Below are positions 29,007 through 38,312 of a stretch of DNA of 64,000 bases, in pieces (the first letter of the stretch is position 1; each line of letters begins with the position of its first letter). Both the position numbers and the translations under genes were made by a program. The DNA is from Candidatus Saccharimonadota bacterium (lineage in GTDB: Bacteria; Patescibacteriota; Saccharimonadia; Saccharimonadales; Saccharimonadaceae): the NCBI GenBank assembly GCA_017405265.1, contig JAFRAS010000008.1, forward strand, positions 62,001 to 126,000. Direction: 5' to 3'. The notes beneath the pieces are model-generated. The model ran no database searches, was not told the origin of the DNA, and was given only the letters and a program-made list of their open reading frames with translations.

Positions 29007-29963
29007 TTAATCTTCATTTTCGTCGGTTTTTTCGGCGACGAGGTTCCAGGCGCGGTCGTCAACGACGATGGTGGTGCCGGCTTTGGCGAAACTCTGGAGC
29101 CACTTGGCGTTTTTCACCGCGAGACGGACGCAACCGTGTGTAACCTCTTTGCCGAGGACGGACTCGTCTTCGTAGACCCATTCGCCTTTTTCCGGGTGTT
29201 GCAGGATGCTATGGAAGCAGTCGCCTTTCGTGATCGGGACTTGGTAGTTCCCTCGCCAGTCTTCACCGCCGATGTAAGAACCGGGAGTCGGGGTCTTTTC
29301 GAGTGTCTTGTTACAGAGGTCAGTAAAGAGGCCTTTTTTCTGGTTACCGGTGGCGGCGAGCATGACGCGTTTTAAGTGCCAAGCGCCGTCGTCGCCTTTT
29401 TCCCAAGCTTCGACCTTGTGCGAGCCGAGATTCAGGTGGATGGCGCGACTCGAGCTACTTTTTTCGAAAGCAGTGCGGAGGTTCGGAGCGTAACGGGGAT
29501 AGACGCCGGCGTCTTCGAGGCCGAGGGCGGCGAGAGTTCGCTGGCCGACGATGCCGTCGATTGCGAGCTTTTTCTCGCGCTGAAAGCGTTTTGTCGCCAT
29601 GCCGGTTTTCGGGCCGAAAATGCCGTCAACTGGGATGTCGTAGCCGTGGCGCCTCAGGGCGCGCTGGATGTCTTTCACGATTTCGGGGTCGTAGGCTTCG
29701 TAGTCGTCGAGAATGGCGTCCTCGGGCAGAGCAATGAGATCTTCGTCGTCGTCCAAGACGATCCATTCTTCGATTTCGAGAATGTTTTCGTCTTCGACGA
29801 TTTCTTCGATTGTGAGATCGGGGTGGACCTCGGGGGTGGCGAGGTCTTCTTCGGCCTTCGCGGGGACGCGGATGCTACTGATCGTGACGATGACCGCGAT
29901 GGCCGCAACGATGAGTAACATAACGCCGATTAGCTCCAGGACGAACTTCGTGGACTTTTTCAT
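29007..29963 (-). CDS. Membrane-anchored L,D-transpeptidase (YkuD) with peptidoglycan-binding domain
   Basis: Cross-links peptidoglycan or attaches proteins to it. The 318-residue protein has one N-terminal membrane segment (about 8-28), an acidic stretch (about 38-90), a PG_binding_1 repeat (IQRALRRHGYDIPVDGIFGPKT near 99-120, GIVGQRTLAALGL to ~149) and a C-terminal YkuD domain with the catalytic THGCVRL (Cys278). Strong Shine-Dalgarno GAGGAGG. Monocistronic with its own promoter and terminator. Confidence 0.93.
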   Translation of the reverse strand: MKKSTKFVLELIGVMLLIVAAIAVIVTISSIRVPAKAEEDLATPEVHPDLTIEEIVEDENILEIEEWIVLDDDEDLIALPEDAILDDYEAYDPEIVKDIQRALRRHGYDIPVDGIFGPKTGMATKRFQREKKLAIDGIVGQRTLAALGLEDAGVYPRYAPNLRTAFEKSSSSRAIHLNLGSHKVEAWEKGDDGAWHLKRVMLAATGNQKKGLFTDLCNKTLEKTPTPGSYIGGEDWRGNYQVPITKGDCFHSILQHPEKGEWVYEDESVLGKEVTHGCVRLAVKNAKWLQSFAKAGTTIVVDDRAWNLVAEKTDENED

Positions 29964-30040
29964 GAGATTTTCCTCCTCTAAAGAACTGCGGCTTTTAAAT
30001 TGACCGAGCGGAAAAGCGCCCGGGTAAGCCGGATACTATA

Positions 30041-30069
30041 ATTATAGCACAAAAGACGAAAAAAGTCAA
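30041..30069 (-). promoter_or_regulatory. Promoter of the L,D-transpeptidase gene
   Basis: TTGACT, 17-base spacer ending TGTGC, TATAAT; leader about 70 bases. Confidence 0.85.
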
Positions 30070-30081
30070 TAGAGCTCAAGC

Positions 30082-33072
30082 TTATTCGCTACGGAGGGCT
30101 TCGACGGGGTCCTTTTTGGCGGCGGCGCGGGAAGGAATGAAGCCGCCAATGAGGGTCAGAATAACGCTCAAAATAATGAGGAGGAGGGCGGAAGAGACGG
30201 GGAGAGTGGCGGAGAGGGGGATGTCGCCGGTGAAATGGTGGAGGACGGCGTTGATGATGGGGATGATGATGTAAGAGAAAAGGATGGCGAAGAGGCCGGA
30301 AAGGAGGCCGATGATGAAGGTTTCGGCGGTGAAGATAGATGAGATGTTGCGCTTGCTGGCGCCGATGGCGCGGAGGATGCCGATTTCTTTGGTGCGTTCG
30401 TAAACGGAGATGTAGGTGATGACGCCGATCATGATGGAGGAGACGACGAGGGAGATGGAGACGAAGGCAATGAGGACGTAAGAGATGGCGTCGACGATGA
30501 TTTTGACGCTTTGCATGAGGACGCCGGTGGTGTCGGTGTATTCGATGACTTTGGTTTTTTCGCCTGCCTCTTTCATTTCTTCGTTATAGTGGTCGAGGAA
30601 AGAGAGGAAGGCGGTTTTGCCGTCGAAATTGTTAAAGTAAAAGAAGATGTAGGAGGGGTCGTCGAGGGGCTGGTAACCCAGAGAAATGAGGTTGGAGGAG
30701 TAGGTGGTTTTGTTTTGGGCGAGCATGGCGGTCATGATGCGGGCGAGTTCGTCTTTTTCGAAATTTAAGTGGAAGGCGGAGAGGAGGGCGGATTGGTCAA
30801 CATAGAAAGAGGAGGCAAGGGTGGATTTCAAGTAGGAGATGAGGCCGGGGAGTTCGGGGGCGAGGGTGCGCTCGACGACAGCGGCAACGGAGTCGCGGAT
30901 GAGGGATTTGGTCGCGTCGTCCAAGAGAGCGCTGGGGTCGAAAGTGGCGCGGAATTCGTCGAAGAAGGCGGGGTCTAAAATAGCAGTGGGGTCGGCGGGG
31001 TCGAGGTGAGTTTCGATGTAGGCTCTTAGGCTCGCGGTGAGGTCGGAGGTGAGGTCGGAGTATTTTTCGGTGAGGGCGGAGAGGATGGGGAGGATGTCGG
31101 TTTCGAAGTTGAGGTTGAGGCGGCTGCTGGCTCCGAGGAGGTAATTTTCGGTGTTTTTTAGAAGAGCATTTTGGTCGAGGTTGAGGCCGAAGGCGCGCGA
31201 GAGGGCGGCGGAGTCAACAGAGACGAAGTCGGAAAATTCGAGGTCCAAGGAGGATTTTTCGGTGCCGAAAACGGTGTTCGAGAAGACGTCAATGTTCGGG
31301 GAGGCGAGTTGGCGCTTCACGATGTCGGTTTCGGCGGATTTTTCAATAATGTGGGTGACGAGGGAGGGGAGGTAGAGGACGCCACTTCGGGCGGTCAGAG
31401 AGGAGTTGTCTTTCGGGGTGACGACGCCGACGATTTTTAAGGGTTCAGAGTTTTCATAAACGGATTTTAGGTAGTTTTCGTCGGCGCTCATATCTTCGTA
31501 AACATAATATCTGTCATTATATTTATAGAGGTCGGTCGCGGCGACGAGTTTCAGTTCGCGATTCAAGAGGTCGTCGTAGGTGAGCTCGAGGGAGGTCGGG
31601 TCGATTTCGGTTTTTTCGTTTGAGAGGATTTTGGTGATGAGGCTCGCGAGTTCTGACGTGTCGTGGAAACCGAGGGAGTAGGTCAAGAGGTCGGAGATGG
31701 AGCCGGGGTGGGAGAGCATGACGACGAGTTCGTTGTATTCCTCGGGGTAGCGACCGGCGAGGAGGGTGGTGTTTCTCTCGATGGTGCTGCGGTCTTGCTG
31801 GCGGAAGGTGGAGGTGAGAGAGGAGTAGGAGTTCAAGAGCGAGGAATCGCCGAGGATGGAGGAATAGAGGTTGCTCGGGTTTAATTTGGCGATTTTGTTG
31901 GTGGCGTCGATGGTGTAGATTAAGGGGTCAACGCTGTATTGGTATTCGACGAGGCGGAGGTCGTTTTCTACCTCGGAATAGTGGGAGTTTAGGTATTTAA
32001 TGAAGCTTTTCAAGTCGTTTTTGGCGACTCCGTCGAGCATGGAGGTTAAAACTTTATTTTCTTTAATTTTGCCGTCTTCGCTAGGCTCGACGTCGCTAGT
32101 CGCGGAGAGGAGGAGGCTGGTCATGTCGGTGGATTTTTCCATGAGAGTTAAGGGGTAGGAGGTGAGGGTTTCTTCTTCGATGTGGTCGATGTAGGACTGG
32201 AAGCCGGTCGAGATGGCGAGGATGAGGGCGATGCCGATAATGCCGATGGAGCCGGCGAGGGAGATGAGGAGGGTGCGGGTGCGCTTTGTCAAGAGGTTGT
32301 TTAAGGAAAGGGCGAGGGCGGTGAAGTAGGACATTTTGGTTTTTTTGGTCTTTTTTAGGGTGTTCTCTAAGTTTAGATTGGTATTCACTTTGCCGTCGTA
32401 AGGGTTCGAGTCGGAGGTGATTTCGCCGTCTTTTAGGGTAATAATGCGGGTGGCGTATTCGGTCGCGAGGTCGGGGTTGTGGGTGACCATGATGATGAGT
32501 TTTTTACTAGCAATGTTTTTCAAGAGGTCCATAATCTGGAGGCTGGTTTCGGAGTCGAGGGCGCCGGTCGGCTCGTCGGCTAAGAGAATGTCAGGGTCGT
32601 TCACGAGGGCGCGGGCGATAGCGACGCGCTGCATTTGGCCGCCGGAAAGCTGGGCGGGGCGCTTCTCAATGTGGTCTTTTAAGCCCACCTCTTCGAGGGC
32701 CTTTTTTGCGCGGCGAGTGGCCTCCTTTTTCGAGATGCCAGAGAGGGTGAGGGCGAGTTTGACGTTTTGTAAGATGGTTTGGTGGGGGATTAAGTTGTAG
32801 CTTTGGAAAACGAAGCCGATGCGGTGGTTGCGGTAGGCGTCCCAATCTTTGTCTTTGTAGTTTTTGGTACTGATTTCGTTGATTTTGAGGTCGCCGCTGG
32901 TGTATTCGTCGAGGCCGCCGATAATGTTCAAGAGAGTGGTCTTTCCGGAGCCAGAGGGGCCGAGGATGGCGGCGAATTCGGACTCGCGAAAATTAATTGA
33001 GACGCGCCTTAATGCGTGCTGCTTATGACCTGCAACGGTGTAATCCTTCGTGACCTTCCGAAGCTCTAACAT
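30082..33072 (-). CDS. ABC transporter, ATPase-FtsX permease fusion (MacB/LolD-type)
   Basis: A 996-residue fusion. The ATPase covers about residues 1-230 (Walker [10 protein letters not shown] near 38-46, signature [15 protein letters not shown], Walker [13 protein letters not shown]). A membrane segment follows at about 265-290, then a ~560-residue extracytoplasmic region, and three C-terminal membrane segments (about 865-985) of the FtsX/MacB permease type. Such transporters are usually mechanotransmission pumps for lipoproteins, peptides or antibiotics. With one ATPase and one permease per chain, a homodimer would be complete. The -10 box 6 bases from the ATG predicts a leaderless mRNA. 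Confidence 0.9.
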   Translation of the reverse strand: MLELRKVTKDYTVAGHKQHALRRVSINFRESEFAAILGPSGSGKTTLLNIIGGLDEYTSGDLKINEISTKNYKDKDWDAYRNHRIGFVFQSYNLIPHQTILQNVKLALTLSGISKKEATRRAKKALEEVGLKDHIEKRPAQLSGGQMQRVAIARALVNDPDILLADEPTGALDSETSLQIMDLLKNIASKKLIIMVTHNPDLATEYATRIITLKDGEITSDSNPYDGKVNTNLNLENTLKKTKKTKMSYFTALALSLNNLLTKRTRTLLISLAGSIGIIGIALILAISTGFQSYIDHIEEETLTSYPLTLMEKSTDMTSLLLSATSDVEPSEDGKIKENKVLTSMLDGVAKNDLKSFIKYLNSHYSEVENDLRLVEYQYSVDPLIYTIDATNKIAKLNPSNLYSSILGDSSLLNSYSSLTSTFRQQDRSTIERNTTLLAGRYPEEYNELVVMLSHPGSISDLLTYSLGFHDTSELASLITKILSNEKTEIDPTSLELTYDDLLNRELKLVAATDLYKYNDRYYVYEDMSADENYLKSVYENSEPLKIVGVVTPKDNSSLTARSGVLYLPSLVTHIIEKSAETDIVKRQLASPNIDVFSNTVFGTEKSSLDLEFSDFVSVDSAALSRAFGLNLDQNALLKNTENYLLGASSRLNLNFETDILPILSALTEKYSDLTSDLTASLRAYIETHLDPADPTAILDPAFFDEFRATFDPSALLDDATKSLIRDSVAAVVERTLAPELPGLISYLKSTLASSFYVDQSALLSAFHLNFEKDELARIMTAMLAQNKTTYSSNLISLGYQPLDDPSYIFFYFNNFDGKTAFLSFLDHYNEEMKEAGEKTKVIEYTDTTGVLMQSVKIIVDAISYVLIAFVSISLVVSSIMIGVITYISVYERTKEIGILRAIGASKRNISSIFTAETFIIGLLSGLFAILFSYIIIPIINAVLHHFTGDIPLSATLPVSSALLLIILSVILTLIGGFIPSRAAAKKDPVEALRSE

Positions 33073-33078
33073 TGTAAT

Positions 33079-33084
33079 ATTATA
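33079..33084 (-). promoter_or_regulatory. -10 box of the ABC transporter gene (leaderless)
   Basis: TGA-extended TATAAT, 6 bases before the ATG at 33072. Confidence 0.6.
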
Positions 33085-33136
33085 TCATATAACGCGGGCC
33101 GGGCGCAAGGATAAACGGGATGAATTTTAGGTGTGG

Positions 33137-33142
33137 TATAAT
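33137..33142 (+). promoter_or_regulatory. -10 box of the CapA-like gene (leaderless)
   Basis: GTGTGGTATAAT, then GGGGGT, then ATG at 33149. No -35 visible. Confidence 0.62.
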
Positions 33143-33148
33143 GGGGGT

Positions 33149-34603
33149 ATGAAGGTGAAAAAGGAGCGAAAAGTCGGGCGGGTGATTGGGGTGATTTTGG
33201 TGTTTGTTATCGCGGCGGTAGCGGGCGTGTTTTTGGTGCAATATGTGACGAAAACTGGGGTGTTTCGGGTGCCTGGGAAGCTGATTTTTGAGGAGAGCGT
33301 GAGCGATGCGGAAAAAGAGGAAATTTCGCAAGTTTTTGCAAACGTGGAGCTCGAGAAAGATGTGGTGGTGGCGGCGAAAAGTGCGGAAGAATGGCCAAAA
33401 CTCGCAGAAGGGGAGTTTTTGACTGAGATTTTGGTGCCGGTGACGGATTTTTATGATGTGCGGGAGGAGGTGTCGGAGGTCGCGGAGGCGGAGTGGATCT
33501 CGCTTCGTGAGCTCGATTTTCGGCGGAAACTTCTCAAAGTCGACGGTGAGTATTTTTTGGAGACGTTTGACAAGGGGGCGAGGTATCGCGTGATTTCTTT
33601 TTCGTCAGAGAAATATGAGGAGATTTCCTCGCGGGTCGAAAAAGAGTTTTTCAAAGAGTGGCCGACGCGCGAGACGGTTTTAAGCTTTGCGCAGACGGGG
33701 GTGACGGCGTTTTCGAGGCGGATGAATGCGAAGATGAATGAGGTAGGAAACGGGGAGTATTTTGCGGAGAAAATTGGGGAGTTTCTCTCGAGGTTCGACA
33801 TTACGCATACGTCGAACGAGGCGTCGTTTTTCGCGTGGCCGTCCACGAGCGGGACGACGGGGACGCCGATTTGCGCGGATAATAGATTCCGTGACACTCT
33901 GATTGCGATTGGGTTAGATATCGTGGAGCTCACGGGCAATCATAACCAGGATTGCGGGGATGAGGCGGCGAGAGAGTCGGTTGATTTTTACCGGGAAAAT
34001 GGGATTTCTATTGTCGGGGGCGGGAAGACGGCGGAGGAGGCGAGGGAGCCGCTGTTAATTTCAAAAAAGGGGACGAATATTACATTTCTCGCGTATAACC
34101 AATCGACGGCGGGAGCAACGTATGACGCGACGCCGGGGGCGAATCAATATTATGAGGAGAATGCGCGGATGGAAATTGCGGCAGCGAAGGAGCGGGGGGA
34201 TTTCGTGGTGGTGGATGTGCAATATAACGAGTGCACGGTGTATGCGTCGGAGACGGAGGATGCGACGTGCGACAGGGCGGATTCGGCGGCGGGGGACCAG
34301 GTGGGGCTGTTTCGGAAGTTGGTTGAGATGGGGGCGGACGTAGTCGTCGGGACGAGTGCGCATCAGCCGCAGACCTTTGAGTTGTATCAAAACGGGGCGA
34401 TTTATTATGGGCTTGGGAATTTGTTTTTCGACCAGGTATATTGGCCGGGGACGACGCGGAGCCTGGTCCTCGCGCACTATTTTTATCAGGGGAAATTGTT
34501 GCAGACGAGGGTGATTCCGACGGTGTATGATGCGAGTTTTCAGACGCGAGTGATGGAAGATGCGCAGTGGTTTATTGAGCGACTTCTTTCAGTCCGGCCG
34601 TAA
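33149..34603 (+). CDS. CapA-like (PGA_cap) metallophosphoesterase-fold protein, membrane-anchored
   Basis: A 484-residue protein with a short basic N-terminus and one membrane segment (about 11-32). An unrecognised ~150-residue extracytoplasmic region follows, then a CapA/PGA_cap domain from about residue 185: SNEASFF, the metal-binding ELTGNHNQDCG, a GGGKTAEEA loop, DVQYNECTVY, GTSAHQPQTFE and GLGNLFFDQ. The family is linked to poly-gamma-glutamate capsule but is widespread in organisms without it, so the actual role is unsure; the histidine/aspartate set suggests an extracellular hydrolase. lysS begins 17 bases after its stop, with its own -10 box. Confidence 0.85.
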   Translation: MKVKKERKVGRVIGVILVFVIAAVAGVFLVQYVTKTGVFRVPGKLIFEESVSDAEKEEISQVFANVELEKDVVVAAKSAEEWPKLAEGEFLTEILVPVTDFYDVREEVSEVAEAEWISLRELDFRRKLLKVDGEYFLETFDKGARYRVISFSSEKYEEISSRVEKEFFKEWPTRETVLSFAQTGVTAFSRRMNAKMNEVGNGEYFAEKIGEFLSRFDITHTSNEASFFAWPSTSGTTGTPICADNRFRDTLIAIGLDIVELTGNHNQDCGDEAARESVDFYRENGISIVGGGKTAEEAREPLLISKKGTNITFLAYNQSTAGATYDATPGANQYYEENARMEIAAAKERGDFVVVDVQYNECTVYASETEDATCDRADSAAGDQVGLFRKLVEMGADVVVGTSAHQPQTFELYQNGAIYYGLGNLFFDQVYWPGTTRSLVLAHYFYQGKLLQTRVIPTVYDASFQTRVMEDAQWFIERLLSVRP

Positions 34604-34608
34604 TGTGG

Positions 34609-34614
34609 TATAAT
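34609..34614 (+). promoter_or_regulatory. -10 box of lysS (leaderless)
   Basis: TGTGGTATAAT, then 6 bases, then ATG at 34621. Begins within the few bases after the CapA-like gene's stop codon. Confidence 0.62.
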
Positions 34615-34620
34615 GTTGAC

Positions 34621-36075
34621 ATGGCAACGCTTGAAGAATACAGAGAAGAAAGATTGAAAAAACTCGCCGAAATTCGCGCGCGGGGGATTGAGCCGTATCC
34701 GTCGAAATCGTTTCGGGACACGGAAATCCGCGAGGTGATTGAGAATTTTACGGAAAAACAGGGTTCTATTGTGACGGTCGCGGGGAGGATTGTGGCGATT
34801 CGGTCGTTTGGAAAGCTCGCGTTTGTGAAAATTCGGGATGAGTCGGGGGAGGTGCAGATTTTTATGAAGAGTGAGAATGAGGTTCCCTCGGGGAGGCTCG
34901 GGGTTTCGGACATTAAACTGCTCGACCTCGGGGATTTTGTCGAGGCTTCAGGGACGGTAGATAAGAGCCAGACGGGGGAGATTTCGGTGTTTGCTAATTC
35001 GGTGAGACTGCTTGTGAAGTCGCTCAGGCCGCTCCCGGGGAGAGATGGGTTTACGAATAAAGAAGAGCGGTATCGCCGAAGATATGTGGATATGAATGTG
35101 AATCCGGAGGTGAGGGAGAGGCTCATCAGGCGCTCGAAGTTTTGGCAGGCGACGAGAGAGTATATGATTAAAAATGGTTTCACAGAGGTCAATATCCCGG
35201 TTTTGGAACACACGACGGGTGGGGCGGACGCGACGCCGTTCGTGACGCACATGAATGCACTCGACGAGGATTTTTATCTTCGGATTTCGCATGAATTGCC
35301 TCTGAAAAGACTTCTCGGGGGTGGATTTGAAAAAGTGTTTGATATTGGGCCGAGGTTCAGAAATGAGGGGGTGGATGATGAACATCTGCCGGAGCATATT
35401 GCGTTCGAGGCCTATGCGGCGTATCAAAATTTTGAGGACGGGATTCCGTTTTATGAGGAGATGATGAAATATGTTGCGAAAGAGACGTGGGGGACGTTGC
35501 AATTTAAGGTGGGTGGGTTTGAGATTAATTTAGATTGCGAATGGCCGAGAGTAAAATATGCGGACATTATGAAAAAAGAGTTTAATATTGATGTTTTTTC
35601 GGTGGATGAAAATACCTTATATGATATATTACAGAGAGAAAAAGTGGAAGTGAAACCGGGGCTTTCGAGAGCGAGGTTAATCGACCATCTTTGGAAAGTG
35701 GTCAGGAAACGTTCGGCGGGGCCGTTTTGGCTCGTCGAGGAGCCGCTGGAGCTCTCGCCGCTCGCGAAGACGTCGAGCGAGAATCCGCTGGTCACGGAGA
35801 GGTTCCATCCGGTGATTGCGGGGACGGAGATGGGCAACGGATTTTCGGAGCTAAATGATCCGGAGGATCAGCTAAATCGGTTCTTAGAACAACAGAGAAT
35901 GCGAGACAACGGGGACGACGAGGCGCAGATGCTGGACCGCGATTTTGTCGAGATGCTGGAATTTGGGATGCCGCCGGCCTGCGGTTGGGGGAATTCGGAG
36001 CGGAATTTCTGGTTGCTTGAGGGTGTTTCGGGGCGAGAGGCGGTGCCTTTCCCGATTATTCGCGCGAAAGAGTAA
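34621..36075 (+). CDS. lysS: Lysyl-tRNA synthetase, class II
   Basis: Charges tRNA-Lys. The 484-residue protein has the N-terminal anticodon-binding OB fold (VAGRIVAIRSFGKLAFVKIRDESGEVQIF) and the class II catalytic core: motif 2 region KVFDIGPRFRNEGVDDEH near residue 240, and motif 3 at the C-terminus (GCGNSERN-like segment ACGWGNSERNF). Near-normal length. An in-frame upstream start at 34603 lies in the promoter and is rejected. Confidence 0.96.
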   Translation: MATLEEYREERLKKLAEIRARGIEPYPSKSFRDTEIREVIENFTEKQGSIVTVAGRIVAIRSFGKLAFVKIRDESGEVQIFMKSENEVPSGRLGVSDIKLLDLGDFVEASGTVDKSQTGEISVFANSVRLLVKSLRPLPGRDGFTNKEERYRRRYVDMNVNPEVRERLIRRSKFWQATREYMIKNGFTEVNIPVLEHTTGGADATPFVTHMNALDEDFYLRISHELPLKRLLGGGFEKVFDIGPRFRNEGVDDEHLPEHIAFEAYAAYQNFEDGIPFYEEMMKYVAKETWGTLQFKVGGFEINLDCEWPRVKYADIMKKEFNIDVFSVDENTLYDILQREKVEVKPGLSRARLIDHLWKVVRKRSAGPFWLVEEPLELSPLAKTSSENPLVTERFHPVIAGTEMGNGFSELNDPEDQLNRFLEQQRMRDNGDDEAQMLDRDFVEMLEFGMPPACGWGNSERNFWLLEGVSGREAVPFPIIRAKE

Positions 36076-36082
36076 AATAAAC

Positions 36083-36111
36083 TTGTATTTGGTGATTTTT
36101 TGTGCTAAAAT
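36083..36111 (+). promoter_or_regulatory. Promoter of fusA
   Basis: TTGTAT, 17-base spacer ending TGTGC, TAAAAT. Just downstream the 12-bp palindrome ATAGACGTCTAT followed by six T covers the likely transcription start. Confidence 0.7.
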
Positions 36112-36155
36112 TATAGACGTCTATTTTTTATTATTTAAGGGAAAGGACTGCCAGG

Positions 36156-38258
36156 ATGGCAACCGACACTAAAGATTTATCAAAATTCCGAAATATTGGC
36201 ATTATTGCCCACATTGACGCCGGAAAGACGACGACCTCCGAGGCGATTCTTTACCGGACGGGCTTGAAACACAAAATTGACCTCGTGAAAGGCGACACCG
36301 GGGGCGCGACGACCGACTGGATGGACCAGGAAAAGGAGCGTGGGATTACGATTACTTCTGCGGCTGTGACGGCGTATTGGAAGGGATGCCATATTAATAT
36401 TATTGATACCCCAGGGCATATTGACTTTACGGCTGAGGTGGAGCGGTCTTTGCGCGTGCTTGACGGCGCGGTGGTGGTGTTTGATGGGAAGATGGGGGTC
36501 GAGGCGCAGTCCGAGACGGTGTGGCGCCAGGCGACGAAATATGGCGTGCCGAGGATTTGCTTTATTAACAAGATTAATCAGATTGGTGGCGATTTTTATA
36601 AGTCGCTCGACTCGATTCATAAGCGTCTTAGCAAAAATGCGGTTGCGATTCATCTTCCGATTGGTTTTGAGAAAGATATTTGTGGGGTCGTCGATCTCGT
36701 GGATATGAAAGCTTATACTTATAAAGATTACGCGGACCACGAGCTCACGGTGGGTGAAATTCCGGCTGATATGCTCGAGAAAGCGAAAAATGCGCGCTCG
36801 ATGTTAATTGAGGAAGCGGTACAAGCTGATGAAAAGTTGATGGAGAAATTCTTCAACGAGGGCGAAGAGGCGATTTCTGAGGCGGAACTCAAGGCCGCGC
36901 TCCGAAAACGCATTATTGATGGTGATTTCTATCTCGTCACCGGTGGGGATGGACGTGGGGTGATTGTCGAGAAGGTGCTTGATCTTATCGCTGATTATCT
37001 TCCCTCGCCACTCGATCGCGACCAGGGTAAAATCGTCGGGACAAACCCGAAGACGGGCGACGAAGAAATTCGTGAAGCGAAGAATGAAGAACCGCTCGCG
37101 GCGCTCGCGTTCAAGATCGCGACGGATCCCTTTGTCGGAAAATTGATTTTCGTGCGGGTGTATTCTGGGAAACTCACGACTGGGAGCACGATTATGAATG
37201 CTTCGACTCGGAATAAGGAGCGCGTGGGACGGCTGGTTCGGATGTTTGCGGATAAGCGCGAAGATATTACGGAAATTACGGCGGGCGACATCGCGGCGAT
37301 CGTCGGGCTCAAGGATTGCACGACTGGGACGACGCTTTGCGACCCCATGAAACCGATTCATCTCGAGTCGATTGAATTCCCGGAGCCGCCGGTGTCGATT
37401 GCGGTGGAGCCGAAAACGAAGTCGGATCAGGAAAAGATGGATCTTGGGCTCTCGAAATTGGCCGAAGAGGACCCGACTTTCCGCGTTCGGACTGACGAAG
37501 AAACTGGCCAGACGATTATTTCGGGTATGGGTGAGTTGCACCTCGAGATTATTATCGACCGTTTGAAACGGGAGCATGGCGTCGAATGTAATACTGGCGC
37601 GCCGCAGGTGGCATATCGTGAAACGATTCGGGCGACGGCCGAGGCACAAGGTAAATACATTAAACAGACTGGTGGTCGCGGTCAGTACGGGGACGCTTGG
37701 ATTAAGTTTGAACCGAATGAACCGGGCAAGGGCTTTGAATTCATCGACCAGATTAAAGGTGGCGTGGTGCCTCTCGAGTTCCGCAAGCCGGTCAGAGAAG
37801 GTGTTGAAGAAACTTTGAATGGAGGCGTGATTGCCGGGTATCCGGTGGTGGATATTAAAGCGACGCTTTATGATGGTTCTTACCACGACGTGGACTCCTC
37901 GGAGCTCGCCTTCCACATGGCCGGGGCGCTCGCGACCAGAGACGGTATTAAGAAAGCACGTCCGGTATTGCTCGAGCCGGTGATGAAACTCGAGGCGACG
38001 ACGCCGGAAGAGTTCATGGGCGACATTATTGGCGACCTTAACTCTCGTCGCGGTCGGATTGATAAGATGGAAGATTTGAGCGGTGGCGCGAAGCTAATTG
38101 TGGCGTATGTGCCGCTTGCGAACCTCTTTGGTTACACTTCTGACCTGCGCTCGATGAGCCAGGGTCGGGCGGCTTCGACGATGGAGCTCTTCGGGTATGA
38201 AGAAGTTCCGCCGAACGTCGCGCAGGAGATTATCGAAAAGCGTAACGCTGGGAAATAA
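36156..38258 (+). CDS. fusA: Elongation factor G
   Basis: A GTPase that drives ribosomal translocation. The 700-residue protein is full length, with the P-loop AHIDAGKTTTSE near residue 17, DTPGHIDF near 85, NKIN near 140, domain II, and the C-terminal domains IV/V with YPVVDIKATLYDGSYHDVDSSE. Its codons are less strand-biased than neighbouring plus-strand genes, as expected for a highly expressed gene. It has its own promoter, leader and terminator and is not part of an rpsL-rpsG cluster here. Confidence 0.98.
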   Translation: MATDTKDLSKFRNIGIIAHIDAGKTTTSEAILYRTGLKHKIDLVKGDTGGATTDWMDQEKERGITITSAAVTAYWKGCHINIIDTPGHIDFTAEVERSLRVLDGAVVVFDGKMGVEAQSETVWRQATKYGVPRICFINKINQIGGDFYKSLDSIHKRLSKNAVAIHLPIGFEKDICGVVDLVDMKAYTYKDYADHELTVGEIPADMLEKAKNARSMLIEEAVQADEKLMEKFFNEGEEAISEAELKAALRKRIIDGDFYLVTGGDGRGVIVEKVLDLIADYLPSPLDRDQGKIVGTNPKTGDEEIREAKNEEPLAALAFKIATDPFVGKLIFVRVYSGKLTTGSTIMNASTRNKERVGRLVRMFADKREDITEITAGDIAAIVGLKDCTTGTTLCDPMKPIHLESIEFPEPPVSIAVEPKTKSDQEKMDLGLSKLAEEDPTFRVRTDEETGQTIISGMGELHLEIIIDRLKREHGVECNTGAPQVAYRETIRATAEAQGKYIKQTGGRGQYGDAWIKFEPNEPGKGFEFIDQIKGGVVPLEFRKPVREGVEETLNGGVIAGYPVVDIKATLYDGSYHDVDSSELAFHMAGALATRDGIKKARPVLLEPVMKLEATTPEEFMGDIIGDLNSRRGRIDKMEDLSGGAKLIVAYVPLANLFGYTSDLRSMSQGRAASTMELFGYEEVPPNVAQEIIEKRNAGK

Positions 38259-38268
38259 TCTTTTCCTA

Positions 38269-38296
38269 AACCGGGGTCTCATCGCCCCGGTTTTTT
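38269..38296 (+). terminator. Terminator of fusA
   Basis: AACCGGGG/CCCCGGTT stem, 8-base loop, then T-rich tail. It lies 10 bases after the stop. Confidence 0.9.
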
Positions 38297-38300
38297 GTGA

Positions 38301-38306
38301 TATAAT
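38301..38306 (+). promoter_or_regulatory. -10 box of the 545-aa gene (leaderless)
   Basis: TGTGATATAAT directly after the fusA terminator, 6 bases before the ATG at 38313. Confidence 0.6.
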
Positions 38307-38312
38307 TATTTT

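Noticed and set aside
33131-33148. Upstream in-frame starts for the CapA-like gene (and similarly for lysS at 34603, metK at 27431, enolase at 4975)
   Set aside because: These codons lie in or upstream of the -10 box, so they would not be in the mRNA; protein family alignments also favour the downstream starts.
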